From contig LKMY01000105.1 in NCBI GenBank assembly GCA_001564205.1, positions 1 through 6,354 on the forward strand: DNA of 6,354 nt. The letters are read 5' to 3'. Position numbers and translations under genes: made by a program. This stretch comes from Nanohaloarchaea archaeon PL-Br10_U2g5 (lineage in GTDB: Archaea; Halobacteriota; Halobacteria; Halobacteriales; Haloferacaceae). Positions 6,037-6,354 of the stretch are shown here, piece by piece; the stretch's first letter is position 1, and each line of letters starts with the position of its first letter. Below the pieces are notes generated by a model that saw only the letters and a list, made by a program, of their open reading frames with translations, did not search any database and was not told where the DNA came from.

Positions 6037-6354
6037 CTACAGCGATCGGACGAACGGCACGCCGACCGCATCGGTGACGCCCGCGAACGGAAGCACCGCC
6101 AACACGAGGATCGCCGACGCCCACGCGATGAAGCCGATGATCGCCCCGTGGACCCACGAACAGCCGTAGCGTCGCTTGATGAGCCAGATCCACGCGATCA
6201 GCGGAATAAAATCACCGATGAGCGGTATCCACGAGAGGAACAGCGCCGACAACCCCCAGACGAGCGCGCCGAACAGCGCCGTGAACACGGCGTGCCCGTA
6301 ATCTCGCGTTCCGGTGACGACGCCGGCCGCAATGAAAATGGCCAATCCGCCGAC
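6037..6354 (-). CDS. Small multi-pass membrane protein, 5' end missing
   Basis: The reading frame stays open to the right edge of the window; 105 residues are visible and the true start lies outside. A TTG at 6345 could serve as a start, but it falls inside a hydrophobic segment (VGGLAIFIAAGVV), so truncation by the window is more likely. About four membrane segments are visible: the edge segment, HAVFTALFGALVWGLSALF, IPLIGDFIPLIAWIWLI, and HGAIIGFIAWASAILVLAVL. A basic loop KRRYGCSWVH lies between the last two, and the tail ends VGVPFVRSL. I recognise it only as a typical haloarchaeal hypothetical membrane protein. No catalytic or transport motif is seen. It is convergent with UspA across 28 nt. 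Confidence 0.75.
   Translation of the reverse strand, partial: VGGLAIFIAAGVVTGTRDYGHAVFTALFGALVWGLSALFLSWIPLIGDFIPLIAWIWLIKRRYGCSWVHGAIIGFIAWASAILVLAVLPFAGVTDAVGVPFVRSL

Overview
The window is GC-rich (roughly two thirds G+C by eye) and encodes acidic, Asp/Glu-rich proteins. It carries an archaeal initiation factor 5A gene, and its other promoters have TATA-like boxes about 27 nt before the start codons, as expected for leaderless transcripts. Together these point to a halophilic archaeon (class Halobacteria). I cannot name the genus from sequence alone; a Haloferax/Halorubrum-type lineage would be consistent. It looks like ordinary chromosome: I see no IS element, tRNA, rRNA, CRISPR array or prophage gene.

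Layout. (1) At 4-1224, plus strand, aIF5A and an agmatinase-family enzyme sit 6 nt apart. This is the conserved haloarchaeal pairing linked to deoxyhypusine modification of aIF5A. (2) At 1242-3479, minus strand, convergent with the agmatinase gene, lies a 745-residue protein. It has an N-terminal Cys/His cluster, a long solenoid with an 11-residue period, and a C-terminal two-helix membrane module shaped like an ion channel pore but lacking a recognisable selectivity filter. (3) At 3561-3812, minus strand, is a small protein resembling the SelW/Rdx thioredoxin-like family in which both cysteines of the CxxC motif are replaced. (4) At 3912-5477, minus strand, is a YtcJ-type amidohydrolase. It is divergent from (5) a UspA-family universal stress protein at 5559-6008, plus strand, and the two promoters are packed into 81 bp with a repeated CCGTT/AACGG element between them. 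(6) At the right edge, minus strand, is a small multi-pass membrane protein cut off at its 5' end.

Functional links. Only aIF5A and agmatinase have a well-supported link (translation factor plus polyamine/hypusine chemistry). The three minus-strand genes at 1242-5477 each have their own TATA-like element, so they read as single-gene units rather than one operon. No obviously new multi-gene system is visible. The most unusual items are the cysteine-less Rdx-like protein and the solenoid/channel-like protein.
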